From CAIKMD01 sp036501365 (lineage in GTDB: Bacteria > Pseudomonadota > Alphaproteobacteria > ATCC43930 > CGMCC-115725), in the NCBI GenBank assembly GCA_036501365.1, contig DASYAL010000074.1:124001-188000 (forward strand): a stretch of DNA of 64,000 nucleotides. Direction: 5' to 3'. The position numbers were made by a program, and so were the translations under genes. The notes under the pieces were generated by a model. The model was not told the DNA's origin. It searched no databases and saw nothing but the letters and a program-made list of their open reading frames with translations. Positions 18,828 through 27,399 of this stretch are shown here, one piece after another. The stretch's first letter is position 1. Each line of letters opens with the position of its first letter.

Positions 18828-21800
18828 CTAAACTTCCTCGTCGTCCTTAAGCGACATCAGGCTGGCATTGCCGCCGGCGGCGGTGGTGTCGATCGACAGC
18901 GTCCGCTCGGTCGCAAAGCGCGCAAGGTAGTGCGGCCCACCGATCTTTGGCCCGGTGCCGGACAGCCGCTCGCCGCCGAAAGGCTGCACGCCGACGACCG
19001 CGCCGATCATGTTGCGATTGACATAGGTGTTGCCGATCGGCAGCCGCTCATGGATCGCCCGCGCGGTCTCGTCGATGCGGCTGTGGATGCCGAGCGTCAG
19101 GCCGAAGCCGGTCGCGATCACGGCGTCGAGCACGCGATCGAGATGGCTGCTCTCCCAGCGGATGACATGAAGAATAGGCCCGAACACTTCGCCGGTCAGC
19201 CGGTCGAGGCGGTCGATCTCGAAGACCCGCGGCCCAAAGAAGATGCCGTGCTCGGTGGCCGCCGGCAGGCTGAGCGCGCGCACCAGCTTGCCCTCGCGCG
19301 ACATGCGTGCGCTATGCGCTTCGAGCGCGGCGCGGGCCGGCTCGTCGATCAGCGGCCCGATATCGGTCGCGATCAGCGCCGGATCGCCGATCGTCAGCAT
19401 GTCCATCGCGCCAGCGAACATCGCCACGACGCGATCGGCGATATCCGCTTGCACGAAGAGCACGCGCGCCGAGGAGCAGCGCTGGCCGGCGCTGTCGAAG
19501 GCCGAGGTCAGCGCATCGGCGACGAGTTGCTCGGGCAACGCGCTCGAATCCGCAATCAGCGCGTTCTGGCCGCCGGTCTCGGCGATGAACGGCACGATCG
19601 GCCCGGGGCGCTGCGCCAGCGACTGGTTGATGGAGCGCGCCGTGTCGGTCGAGCCGGTGAAGGCGATGCCGGCGATGCGCGGATCGGCGACCAGCTTCGC
19701 TCCGACCGGCCCCTCGCCCGGCAGGAGCTGCACCACCTCGCCGGGTATACCGGCCTCATGCAGCAGCCGGATGGCGGCGGCGGCGACAAGCGGCGTCTGC
19801 TCGGCGGGCTTGGCGATCACCGCGTTGCCGGCCGCGAGCGCGCCCGCGATCTGGCCCAAGAAAATCGCGAGCGGGAAATTCCACGGCGAGATGCAGGCAA
19901 AGACACCGCGGCCGTGCAGCTCGAGCAGGTTGCGCTCGCCGGTCGGGCCGGCGAGCTCCGCCAGCGCCGCGAATTCCGCGCGCAGCCGCGCGGCGTCGTA
20001 GCGGCAATGATCGATCGCCTCGCGCACCTCAGCGAGCGCGTCCGGGATGATGCGCCCGCCCTCGCGCACGATAAGGGCGATGAAATCCGTCATGCGTTCC
20101 TGCAAGAGATCGGCGGCGCGATCGAGCAGCTGCGCGCGCTCGGCCGCCGGCACGCGGTCCCAGCCCGGCGCCGCTGCGGCCGCGATGGCGAGTGCGCGCT
20201 CGATCTGCGCGTCGCTCGCCTCAGTCACCCAGCCGGCAACGCGGCGGCGATCCGCCGGATCGCTGACGACGCGCACGGCATCAGCTTCCTCCTTCCCGCC
20301 GATGAGCGGCGCCGCCCGCCATGGCGTGCCGCCTGCCGCGGCCAGCGCCTGCGACAGCTCGGCGAGGCGCGACGGATCGCCGAGATCGACGCCGCGCGAA
20401 TTGCGCCGGTCGGGATAGAGATCGCACGGCAGCTTGATGCGCGGATGCGGCTTGTGCGCCAACGCCTTCAGCCGCGCGACCGGATCGGCGATCAATGTCT
20501 CGACCGGCGCGCGCTCGTCGACGAGGCGGTTGACGAAGGAGGTGTTCGCGCCGTTCTCGAGCAGGCGCCGCACGAGATAGGCGAGCAGATCCTCATGGCC
20601 GCCGACCGGCGCGTAGACGCGGCAAGGGAACTGCGCCGCTTCCGTGCCGACGATCTGGTCATAGAGCGCCTCGCCCATGCCGTGGAGCCGCTGGAACTCG
20701 AAATCGCGGTCCCCACGGGCGAGATCGAGCACGGCGGCGACGGTATGAGCGTTGTGAGTGGCGAATTGCGGGAAGAACGCGTCACGCGCCGCCCAGATCC
20801 GCTGCGCGCAGGCGAGGTAGGAGACGTCGGTCGCGAGCTTGCGTGTATAAACCGGGAATTGGTCGAGACCGCGCTCCTGCGTGCGCTTGATCTCGCTGTC
20901 CCAATAGGCGCCTTTGACGAGGCGGAGCATCAGCCGGCGTCGCGTCGTCCGCGCCAGCGTCGCGAGCCACTCGATCAACGGCAGCGCGCGTTTCTGATAG
21001 GCCTGCAAAGCAACGCCGAGCCCGTTCCAGCCCGCGAGCTCGGGCGCGCGCGCCAGTGCCGCGATCAGATCGAGCGAGAGATCGAGCCGGTCGGCCTCCT
21101 CGGCATCGATGGTGAAGCCGATGCCGGCGCTCATCGCTTGACGGGCCAGCGCCAGCAGCAGCGCCGGCAACTCGCGCAGCACCCGCGCGCGCTGCGCTTC
21201 CTCGCAGCGAGGATGGAGCGCCGAGAGCTTCACCGAAATGCCCGGTGCGCGCGTGAGATCGCGGCCGGCGACGCGCGCGCCGATGGCGTCGATCGCCTGG
21301 CGATAGCACTCGGCATAGCGCGCGGCGTCTTCCGCCGTACGCGCCGCCTCGCCGAGCATGTCGAAGGAATAACGATAGCCGCGCGCTTCCTCGGGCGCGG
21401 CGCGGTTGAGCGCTTCGTCGATGGTCCGGCCCATCACGAATTGATGGCCGAGGATGCGCATCGCCGTCGTCACCGCCTGGCGCAGCACCGGCTCGCCGCT
21501 GCGCGCGACGAGGCGGCGCAGCACCGCGCCGAGCTCCTGCTCTTGCGGATCGTCCTGTAGCAGCCGGCCGGTCAGCATCAGCGCCCAGGTCGAGGCGTTG
21601 ACGAAGAGCGAACTCGAATGGCCGAGATGCCGCGCCCAATCGGCGCCGGCGAGCTTGTCGCGGATGAGGCGGTCGACGGTCTCGGCGTCGGGGATACGCA
21701 ACAGCGCTTCGGCAAGGCACATCAGCGCGATGCCTTCGCGGCTCGAGAGCGCGAATTCGTTGAGGAAGGCGTCGATGCCGCCCTTGCCGTGACGCTGCCG

Positions 21801-21983
21801 CCGCGCGTCGAGTACGAGGCGGCGCGCCGTCGCCGCGATCCGCGCCGATGCGGCTTCGCCGCGATCGGCCGCGGCGAGGATTTGCCTGACCGCCTCGGTC
21901 TCGTTGCGGCGATAAGCATCGCGCACCGCCTGGCGCAACGCGTCGGGCGCGGGCGGAGGCGAGGCGAAGACCCAGGAATCCAT
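18828..21983 (-). CDS. putA: Bifunctional proline dehydrogenase / L-glutamate gamma-semialdehyde dehydrogenase PutA (1051 aa)
   Basis: Oxidises proline to glutamate in two steps, feeding electrons from FAD to quinones. After a helical arm (1-160), the proline dehydrogenase barrel spans about 170-480 (MLRLVKGAYWDSEIKR is diagnostic), and the aldehyde dehydrogenase domain spans about 560-1030 with HGRGVFACISPWNFPLAIF, GFTGS-type cofactor contacts and the catalytic Cys836 in GQRCSS. No N-terminal ribbon-helix-helix DNA-binding domain is present, so unlike E. coli PutA it cannot repress its own operon. No putP or PutR-type regulator is adjacent. Confidence 0.96.
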   Translation of the reverse strand: MDSWVFASPPPAPDALRQAVRDAYRRNETEAVRQILAAADRGEAASARIAATARRLVLDARRQRHGKGGIDAFLNEFALSSREGIALMCLAEALLRIPDAETVDRLIRDKLAGADWARHLGHSSSLFVNASTWALMLTGRLLQDDPQEQELGAVLRRLVARSGEPVLRQAVTTAMRILGHQFVMGRTIDEALNRAAPEEARGYRYSFDMLGEAARTAEDAARYAECYRQAIDAIGARVAGRDLTRAPGISVKLSALHPRCEEAQRARVLRELPALLLALARQAMSAGIGFTIDAEEADRLDLSLDLIAALARAPELAGWNGLGVALQAYQKRALPLIEWLATLARTTRRRLMLRLVKGAYWDSEIKRTQERGLDQFPVYTRKLATDVSYLACAQRIWAARDAFFPQFATHNAHTVAAVLDLARGDRDFEFQRLHGMGEALYDQIVGTEAAQFPCRVYAPVGGHEDLLAYLVRRLLENGANTSFVNRLVDERAPVETLIADPVARLKALAHKPHPRIKLPCDLYPDRRNSRGVDLGDPSRLAELSQALAAAGGTPWRAAPLIGGKEEADAVRVVSDPADRRRVAGWVTEASDAQIERALAIAAAAAPGWDRVPAAERAQLLDRAADLLQERMTDFIALIVREGGRIIPDALAEVREAIDHCRYDAARLRAEFAALAELAGPTGERNLLELHGRGVFACISPWNFPLAIFLGQIAGALAAGNAVIAKPAEQTPLVAAAAIRLLHEAGIPGEVVQLLPGEGPVGAKLVADPRIAGIAFTGSTDTARSINQSLAQRPGPIVPFIAETGGQNALIADSSALPEQLVADALTSAFDSAGQRCSSARVLFVQADIADRVVAMFAGAMDMLTIGDPALIATDIGPLIDEPARAALEAHSARMSREGKLVRALSLPAATEHGIFFGPRVFEIDRLDRLTGEVFGPILHVIRWESSHLDRVLDAVIATGFGLTLGIHSRIDETARAIHERLPIGNTYVNRNMIGAVVGVQPFGGERLSGTGPKIGGPHYLARFATERTLSIDTTAAGGNASLMSLKDDEEV

Positions 21984-22014
21984 AAAAGCAGCGCAGCGGG
22001 TTCGTGATGCGGCG

Positions 22015-22977
22015 CTAGATCTTCAGGAGCCGCTTGGCATTGCCGCTCATCACCTTGGTCTTGTCCTCGGCGTCGAGCGGCACCGCCTCGATCCAGGCCG
22101 TGCCGGGTGGATTTTCCATATAGGGATAGTCGACCGAGAACATGATGTGCTCGATGCCGAGCTCGGCGATGCAGCATTGCAGTGCCGGATCAGAGAAGAA
22201 GCCGCTGGTCGTGACATAGAAATGCTCGCGGAACATGGCGCGGATGTAGTCGGCCTGTTTCGAGAAGCGCGACAGCGAGTAATTGATCCGCCACATATAG
22301 AAAGGCAGCCCCTCGCCCATATGGCCGAGGATGATCTTGAGGCCGGGATAGATGTCGAAGACCCGGCTGAGGATCATGCGCAGCCCTTGCGTCGCGGTCT
22401 CGACGGCGAAGCCCCAGCCCTCGATCGCGAAGGTCGGCCATTCGCGGGCATAGTCCTTGTAATAGGCATCGATCACCGCTGGATGCGGATAGGCGGGATG
22501 GATGTAGATCGGCACGTCGAGCGCCTGGGCACGCTCGTAGATCGGCCAGAAGCGCTTGTCGTCGTGGAACAGCGTCCCCGCGGTGAGGCCGTGCAGCATC
22601 GCACCCTTGAAGCCGAGCTTCGTCACGGTGCGCTCGAGCTCCGCGGCGGCCGCGGCGGGATCGGGCGTCGGCAGCGCGGCGAAAGCGGCGAAGCGATCGG
22701 GATGGGCACGGACCGCCTCGGCGAGACGGTCATTGGCGGGACGCGCGAGGCTGACCGCCGTCGCGGCATCCATCTTCTGCAGCGACGGCGCGGCATGCGA
22801 GAGGACCTGCATGTCGATACCCGCGGCATCCATGTCCTTGAGGCGCGCTTCGCCGAGATCGTCGAGGCGCGGGCGCAAGCCGGGCGGCAGTCCTTTGTCG
22901 AGGCCTTCGAATTTCTCGCGGATCTCGGGGTCGTGGTAATGCTCTTCGAGCGCGATGATGAGCGGCTTCGTCGACAT
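22015..22977 (-). CDS. Amidohydrolase family protein (ACMSD/decarboxylase-like, 320 aa)
   Basis: TIM-barrel metal hydrolase of the amidohydrolase_2 branch (aminocarboxymuconate-semialdehyde or gamma-resorcylate decarboxylase group). The N-terminus IALEEHYHDPEI replaces the usual HxH with ExH, as in decarboxylases of this branch; IYIHPAYPHP supplies another metal ligand, KIILGHMGEGLPFYMWR the barrel His-Gly-Gly-like segment, and FSVDYPYMENP the conserved Asp. Probably a nonoxidative decarboxylase or hydrolase acting on an aromatic acid. It follows putA upstream by 31 bp, but no functional link is evident. Confidence 0.85.
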   Translation of the reverse strand: MSTKPLIIALEEHYHDPEIREKFEGLDKGLPPGLRPRLDDLGEARLKDMDAAGIDMQVLSHAAPSLQKMDAATAVSLARPANDRLAEAVRAHPDRFAAFAALPTPDPAAAAAELERTVTKLGFKGAMLHGLTAGTLFHDDKRFWPIYERAQALDVPIYIHPAYPHPAVIDAYYKDYAREWPTFAIEGWGFAVETATQGLRMILSRVFDIYPGLKIILGHMGEGLPFYMWRINYSLSRFSKQADYIRAMFREHFYVTTSGFFSDPALQCCIAELGIEHIMFSVDYPYMENPPGTAWIEAVPLDAEDKTKVMSGNAKRLLKI

Positions 22978-23013
22978 GGCGGCCCCCCCTCTGTGGGCTG
23001 CGCGACGATAGCA

Positions 23014-24540
23014 CTATCCGAAGAAGCCGTGGAGGAACCAGCGCGGCGCGGCCTCGGGCCGATAGAGCCCGGCGCGATAGAGCCAGAAGCGGCCGCCCGC
23101 CTCGTCCTCGACGCGGTAGTAATCGCGCGGCTCGGTCTCGGCCTGGTCGCGCGCGCGCCACCATTCGGCGGCAATGCGCTCGGGCCCGTCGGAGCAGCGC
23201 ACACGATGCGCGCGCTGGCGCCAGCGGAAGAGCAGCGGCGGATCGTCGGGCACCGGCGCCGTCGCCTCGATCGGCTCGGGCCGCGGCAGCAGCCGGATCG
23301 GGCGCAGCCTTGCCGGATCCCACGTCGCCGATGCCGCGCCGCGCTCCAGCGGCGGCACGAAACGCACCGCGCGCTCGGGGATATGGCTTTCGCGCACAAC
23401 CGGCCGCGCCAGCGCGCGCGGCCCGAGACGATTGGTGAGCCGGTCGATGAGCGCCGCGAGATCGGCGCTGTCGTTGCCGTCCTCGCCGGCCAGGCCGAGC
23501 TGCGCCGGCGCGAGCTTTTCGGCGCGCGTCGCCGTCAGCATTATGTCCTCGATGCCGAGGCCGGGATCGATCTGCGGCAGCTTTTCCTCGAACAGCCGCC
23601 AGAGATGGCGCGTATCGCGCGACGGAAAAGCGGTACCGACCGCCGCACGCTCGATGCGGCCGTCGATGCGATAGAGCGCGAGGGCAAGCTGACGCGCGCC
23701 CATGCCGTCCTCGCCGAGACGCCGGCTCAGATGCTGCAGCAACTCGCTTGTCGCCGCCGCGATCGCTTCGGGCGTCGCGATCGGCTCGGCGAAAGAGCGC
23801 CGCGACCAGCGCAGCGGCTGCGGCGGCAGCGGCGAGAGCGGCTCGGCGGCAAGGCCCAGCGCCTGGTCGAGGCGCAGTGCGACGCCCGCGCCGCAGCGCG
23901 CGGCGAGCGCCGCGCGGGAGACCGCGTAAAGCTCGCCGATATGCTGCAAGCCGAGCCGCACCAAGAGCGCCGCGATTGCCGGCTCGAGCCGCAGCGCTTC
24001 GACCGGCAGAGCGGCGAGCGCCTGCCGCGCCGCGCCTGCCGGCACGACGATGGCAACGCTGCCGCCGAAGCACGACCCATTGAAACGGGAGAAGGCCCAC
24101 GCAGCGCCCGGCGTGTCGGCGATGGCGGCGCGGGCTTCGATGCCTTGCCGCGCCAGGCGTTCGACGGCTTGCGCGGCAAGCGCGGCTTCGTCGCCGAAGA
24201 GGTGCGCGCAGCCGGTGACGTCGAGCAAGATGCCATCGGCGCCGCACGGCGTGACCCACGGGCTGAAGCGGTCGCACCACGTGGCGAGCTTTGTCAGCGC
24301 GGCGGCGTCGGCGAGGAAATCGGCTTCCTCGACGAGCAGCGTCGGCGCGAGCGCGCGCGCAGCGGCGAGGCCCATGCCGGATGAGATGCCTTCCGCCGCC
24401 GCCGCGGCATTCGCCGCGGTGACGATCCGCCGGCCGCCGGCACTCGTCGCCAGGACGAAGGGACTACCCGGCCGCGCGGAGCTGCCGAACCGCCGGTCGA
24501 TCGGCCAGCGCGGCAGAAAGAGCGACATGACCCGCCGCAT
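23014..24540 (-). CDS. imuB: ImuB, catalytically inactive Y-family polymerase homologue (508 aa)
   Basis: Mutasome component that bridges ImuA and the error-prone polymerase DnaE2 to the beta clamp during SOS translesion synthesis. The N-terminus FLPRWPIDR and ATSAGGRRIVTAANAAAAAEGI follow the Y-family palm layout but the catalytic acidic pair is not evident, as expected for ImuB. The C-terminal region RRSF.EPI...RARDQAETEPRDYYRVED is typical. It overlaps imuA by about 77 bp in another frame, so the pair is translationally linked. No dnaE2 follows; the next gene is an amidohydrolase. Confidence 0.92.
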   Translation of the reverse strand: MRRVMSLFLPRWPIDRRFGSSARPGSPFVLATSAGGRRIVTAANAAAAAEGISSGMGLAAARALAPTLLVEEADFLADAAALTKLATWCDRFSPWVTPCGADGILLDVTGCAHLFGDEAALAAQAVERLARQGIEARAAIADTPGAAWAFSRFNGSCFGGSVAIVVPAGAARQALAALPVEALRLEPAIAALLVRLGLQHIGELYAVSRAALAARCGAGVALRLDQALGLAAEPLSPLPPQPLRWSRRSFAEPIATPEAIAAATSELLQHLSRRLGEDGMGARQLALALYRIDGRIERAAVGTAFPSRDTRHLWRLFEEKLPQIDPGLGIEDIMLTATRAEKLAPAQLGLAGEDGNDSADLAALIDRLTNRLGPRALARPVVRESHIPERAVRFVPPLERGAASATWDPARLRPIRLLPRPEPIEATAPVPDDPPLLFRWRQRAHRVRCSDGPERIAAEWWRARDQAETEPRDYYRVEDEAGGRFWLYRAGLYRPEAAPRWFLHGFFG

Positions 24541-25216
24541 TACATGCCTCCACCTCCCACGCCGCCGGCATGCCGCCGCGACAGCGCAGCAATTCCACCC
24601 GCCACAGCGCTTGGCCGATGCCCGGCTCGCCGACGGCCGGCGCGCTGGGCAGGGCGGCGACGCGCCAGCGCGTCACCGCCGCCGAGGCCGCCGCCGCTTG
24701 CTCGCCGCTTCGCTGCAGCACGAAAGCGGTGACACCGGAATTTTCCGCCGCGAGCTGCAGCCGCCGGCTGGCGGCGATCGAGAGTGCGTCGACCTCGCCG
24801 ACCACGGCGGCCAGCGCCCGGCTGCGCAGCCCCTCTTCCAGAACCCAGAGAATCTCGCGCTCCTGGGGCACGCGGACGAGCAGCAGCCGCGCCGCCGCCA
24901 GCCCGGCCAGAGCAAGGCCGGGGGCATGGAGATCGGCCTGCGGCAGGCACCACAGCACCGGCCGCGCCGGCGCCAGCCTTGCGAGGATGCCGGCGAGGAA
25001 CATTGCCGCCGCGCCGTCCTTGCCCGCGCCGGCACTCTCGACCGCATGCAAAGCGGCCAGAGGAAGGCCGCCCCAGGGCAAAGCGCTGTCGATGGCCGGT
25101 ATCGCGAAAGGCAAGACCGAGCCCGCCGTCTGGCCCAAGCCTTCCGCCGCGGCGAGATAATGGCGCAGCTCAACCAGCCGCACTTGGCGGGCATTTTTCA
25201 GGACCTCTACAGCCAT
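24464..25216 (-). CDS. imuA: ImuA, SOS-induced RecA-like accessory protein (250 aa)
   Basis: RecA/SulA-superfamily protein that acts with ImuB in SOS mutagenesis. Recognisable are the N-terminal VLPFAIPAIDSALPWGGLPL, the degenerate P-loop region ESAGAGKDGAAAMFLAGILA, and LWCLPQADLHAPGL. The ATG at 25216 (MAVEVLKNARQVRL) is preferred over longer in-frame options because a LexA box ends only 3 bp upstream, so the transcript must begin very near this codon. The downstream end overlaps imuB. Regulation by LexA is directly suggested by the GAAC-N7-GAAC site. Confidence 0.92.
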   Translation of the reverse strand: MAVEVLKNARQVRLVELRHYLAAAEGLGQTAGSVLPFAIPAIDSALPWGGLPLAALHAVESAGAGKDGAAAMFLAGILARLAPARPVLWCLPQADLHAPGLALAGLAAARLLLVRVPQEREILWVLEEGLRSRALAAVVGEVDALSIAASRRLQLAAENSGVTAFVLQRSGEQAAAASAAVTRWRVAALPSAPAVGEPGIGQALWRVELLRCRGGMPAAWEVEACNAAGHVALSAALADRPAVRQLRAAG

Positions 25217-25219
25217 AAT

Positions 25220-25234
25220 GTTCTTTATTTGTTC
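25220..25234 (-). promoter_or_regulatory. LexA (SOS) box of the imuAB operon
   Basis: On the minus strand GAACAAATAAAGAAC is an exact GAAC-N7-GAAC direct repeat, the LexA operator of alphaproteobacteria. It lies 3 bp before the imuA ATG. A TTGACT 14 bp upstream (plus-strand 25249-25254) can serve as the -35, which puts the box over the -10/start region where LexA binding would block transcription. The leader between box and ATG is ATT only, so the mRNA is leaderless or nearly so. Confidence 0.85.
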
Positions 25235-25347
25235 TATCCGGGCCGGTAGAGTCAAGCCTCCTTGCGATCCCGGTTGCCCTGCCGCCGCTTTGCTCCTAGA
25301 CACGCGGCCTGTCATTTTTGCGTCTCACACGAAGGACGTGACGGGAC

Positions 25348-25995
25348 TTGGAACACGTCCGCCATTTCGTTGTCGATTACGGCTACCTCGCCGTCTTCCT
25401 CGGCATTTTCCTCGAAGATTTCGGTCTCCCGACTCCCGGCGAGACCCTGCTGATCGCCGGGGCGATCCTCGCCTCGCACGGCTCGCTCAGCATCTACTGG
25501 CTGCTGCCGATCGCCTGGGCCGGCGCGGTCACCGGCGACAGCGTCGGCTTCCTGATCGGCGCGACCGGCGGCCAGAAGTTGCTAACGCGCTATGGCGAGA
25601 AGATCGGCATCACCGAGGAGCGCTTGCGGCGCGTCGAGGGGTTCTTCGCGCGCTATGGCGACATCGTCGTCGTCTTCGCGCGGTTCTTCGTCATCTTGCG
25701 CCAGTTCAACGGCATCGCCGCCGGCGCGCTCGAAATGCCCTGGCCGCGCTTCTTCCTCTACAACGCGATCGGCGCCGCGCTCTGGGTCGGAGTCTGGGGC
25801 GGCGCAACCTATTGGCTCGGCCGGCGCTTCTTCGACTATCTGCGCTCCTTCGGCTGGAGCGGGCGTTTGGCGCTCGCACTCGGCGCCATCGTCGTAATCG
25901 TGATCATTGCGCGGCTGTGGTGGCACTGGCGCGCGCGCCATGGCGCGCAGCCGACGGTTACGGCCCGCGACAAGACCCTGCGCGAGAAGAGCTGA
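25348..25995 (+). CDS. DedA family membrane protein (215 aa)
   Basis: Inner-membrane protein of the DedA/VTT (SNARE-associated) family, linked to lipid-carrier flipping and membrane homeostasis. The signature EDFGLPTPGETLLIAGA lies at residues 23-39, and the second re-entrant region GDIVVVFARFFVILRQFNGIAAGALEMPW carries the conserved F-x-R-x-x-P-like segment. Several hydrophobic helices follow, ending in a basic tail. The start is TTG at 25348 with AAGGA upstream; no ATG is available in that position. It is divergent from imuA with 131 bp between. Confidence 0.88.
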   Translation: MEHVRHFVVDYGYLAVFLGIFLEDFGLPTPGETLLIAGAILASHGSLSIYWLLPIAWAGAVTGDSVGFLIGATGGQKLLTRYGEKIGITEERLRRVEGFFARYGDIVVVFARFFVILRQFNGIAAGALEMPWPRFFLYNAIGAALWVGVWGGATYWLGRRFFDYLRSFGWSGRLALALGAIVVIVIIARLWWHWRARHGAQPTVTARDKTLREKS

Positions 25996-26004
25996 GCGGC
26001 GGCG

Positions 26005-26832
26005 CTATTCGGCGGGCTCGGCGCCGTTAGCGGGCGCGCGGCCGAATAGCCGCATCAGGCCGCAGATCAGCGCCACGGTGCCAAGATAGAAGACCAGCTG
26101 AATGCCGGTCGGCCGCGCGACATAGCCGATGAGCGCGTGGAGCGCCTGGCCGATGAGACTTTGCTCGGACAGGATGCGCGACGTATCCCAGAGATTGCCG
26201 AGCGGCGGTAGCAGATCCGCCTGCAGCAGGAAGGCCGCGCCTTGCGATGCCATGCCCGCGGCCAGCAACAGGATGAGCCAGCTCGTTACGGTGAAGAGAT
26301 GCCGCAACGGAATGGTCAGCAAGCCAAGATAGAGCGCGGTGCCGACCGCGACGCCGCCGACAAGCCCGATCACGCCGCCGGTCAGCAATTGATAGGCGCT
26401 GCCGCCCTGCGCGGCGATGATCCCGTAAACGAACAGCACGATCTCCGAGCCCTCGCGCGCGACCGCCAGGCCGCAAACGACGCCCAGAGCATAAAGCGGC
26501 CGCGATCCGGCTAGCACTTCGTGACCGACCCGCGTCGCCTCGACGACATGCTCCTTAGCATGCCGGCTCATCCACACATTGTGCCAGCCGAGCATCAGCA
26601 CCGCCGTGAAGAGGATCGCGGCGTTGAACAATTCCTGCCCGATGCCGTCGACGGCCGTGGCGATCTCGTCGGTGAAAGCCGCAACTGACAGCGCGATCAG
26701 CACGCCGCAAGCGATTCCGCCGACAACCCATTTGCCGCGTCGCGGCACGCCTTGGCTGGCGGCGAGGACGATCCCGACCACCAAAGCGGCCTCGAGCACT
26801 TCCCGGAAAACAATGACGGCAACGGCCAACAT
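26005..26832 (-). CDS. FTR1/EfeU-family iron permease (275 aa)
   Basis: Seven-helix ferric iron permease. The two REXXE-type iron motifs are present: REVLE at residues 10-14 in helix 1 and REGSE near 126-130. Length equals bacterial EfeU. No EfeO or EfeB gene follows, so it may work alone or with distant partners. The promoter carries a palindrome overlapping the -35 (see 26874-26902), consistent with iron control. It is convergent with dedA, the two stops being about 10 bp apart. Confidence 0.9.
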   Translation of the reverse strand: MLAVAVIVFREVLEAALVVGIVLAASQGVPRRGKWVVGGIACGVLIALSVAAFTDEIATAVDGIGQELFNAAILFTAVLMLGWHNVWMSRHAKEHVVEATRVGHEVLAGSRPLYALGVVCGLAVAREGSEIVLFVYGIIAAQGGSAYQLLTGGVIGLVGGVAVGTALYLGLLTIPLRHLFTVTSWLILLLAAGMASQGAAFLLQADLLPPLGNLWDTSRILSEQSLIGQALHALIGYVARPTGIQLVFYLGTVALICGLMRLFGRAPANGAEPAE

Positions 26833-26873
26833 GGAAACCCGAACCTCACCTGCCGATCGGTTGCGCTTGGTAA

Positions 26874-26902
26874 TATATAATGCAATTGCGAAGCGTTCTC
26901 AA
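26874..26902 (-). promoter_or_regulatory. Sigma70-type promoter with overlapping palindrome for the FTR1 gene
   Basis: Minus strand: -35 TTGAGA (26897-26902), 17-bp spacer, -10 TATATA (26874-26879), about 42 bp before the FTR1 ATG. The palindrome TTGAGAA-CGC-TTCGCAA (26886-26902, 6 of 7 pairs) covers the -35 and part of the spacer. This is the right place for repression by an iron regulator (Fur/Mur or Irr/RirA class), but the site does not match one consensus well enough to name the protein. Confidence 0.55.
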
Positions 26903-26979
26903 CATAGCCCGGCTAGACTCGACAAAGCAAGAGGCTAGGTTGTCGCAAGCAATGCTCTAAAAGACGCGAGGGCAGGAAA

Positions 26980-27399
26980 ATGGCAGAATCACTGTCCGAT
27001 CTCGATGCGGTCTTGAGCGTCAATCTCGAATTCTACCGCGCCTTCAACGATCGCAATTACCGGGCGATGGAAACACTTTGGGCCAAGACAGCGCCGGTTC
27101 TCTGCGTTCACCCGGGATGGACCGCCATTGCCGGCCTCGAGCAAGTAGTCGGGAGCTGGCGCGCGATCCTCGCCAATCCCCAGGCGCCGCAAGTGATGGT
27201 CCATGACGACCGCGCCTTCCTCTACGGCGACATGGCGATCGTCCAATGCGAGGAAGAGCTCGATGCCGGCCATCTGGTCGCGACTAACATCTTCATCCGC
27301 GAAGCCGGCGCCTGGAAGATGATCCACCACCAGGCCAGCCAGATCGTCATGCGCCGGCAGCCGGAAGAGCGCCGTCGTCCGTCGCCGACCCGGCACTAA
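26980..27399 (+). CDS. SnoaL/NTF2-like fold protein (139 aa)
   Basis: Small alpha+beta cone protein of the nuclear-transport-factor-2/ketosteroid-isomerase superfamily. The N-terminal helix LDAVLSVNLEFYRAFNDRNYRAMETLW, the strand motif VLCVHPGWTAIAG and the C-terminal IREAGAWKMIHHQAS are typical of the calcium/calmodulin-kinase-association-like subgroup. A GAGGGCAGGA site precedes the ATG. It stands between the FTR1 promoter and the end of bioA, transcribed alone. Whether it is an enzyme or a binding protein is not known. Confidence 0.8.
   Translation: MAESLSDLDAVLSVNLEFYRAFNDRNYRAMETLWAKTAPVLCVHPGWTAIAGLEQVVGSWRAILANPQAPQVMVHDDRAFLYGDMAIVQCEEELDAGHLVATNIFIREAGAWKMIHHQASQIVMRRQPEERRRPSPTRH

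Noticed and set aside
18930..21560. Very long open frame antisense to putA
   Set aside because: High-GC DNA leaves long antisense frames; its translation is Arg/Asp/Gly-rich without domains, while putA on the other strand has full motifs.
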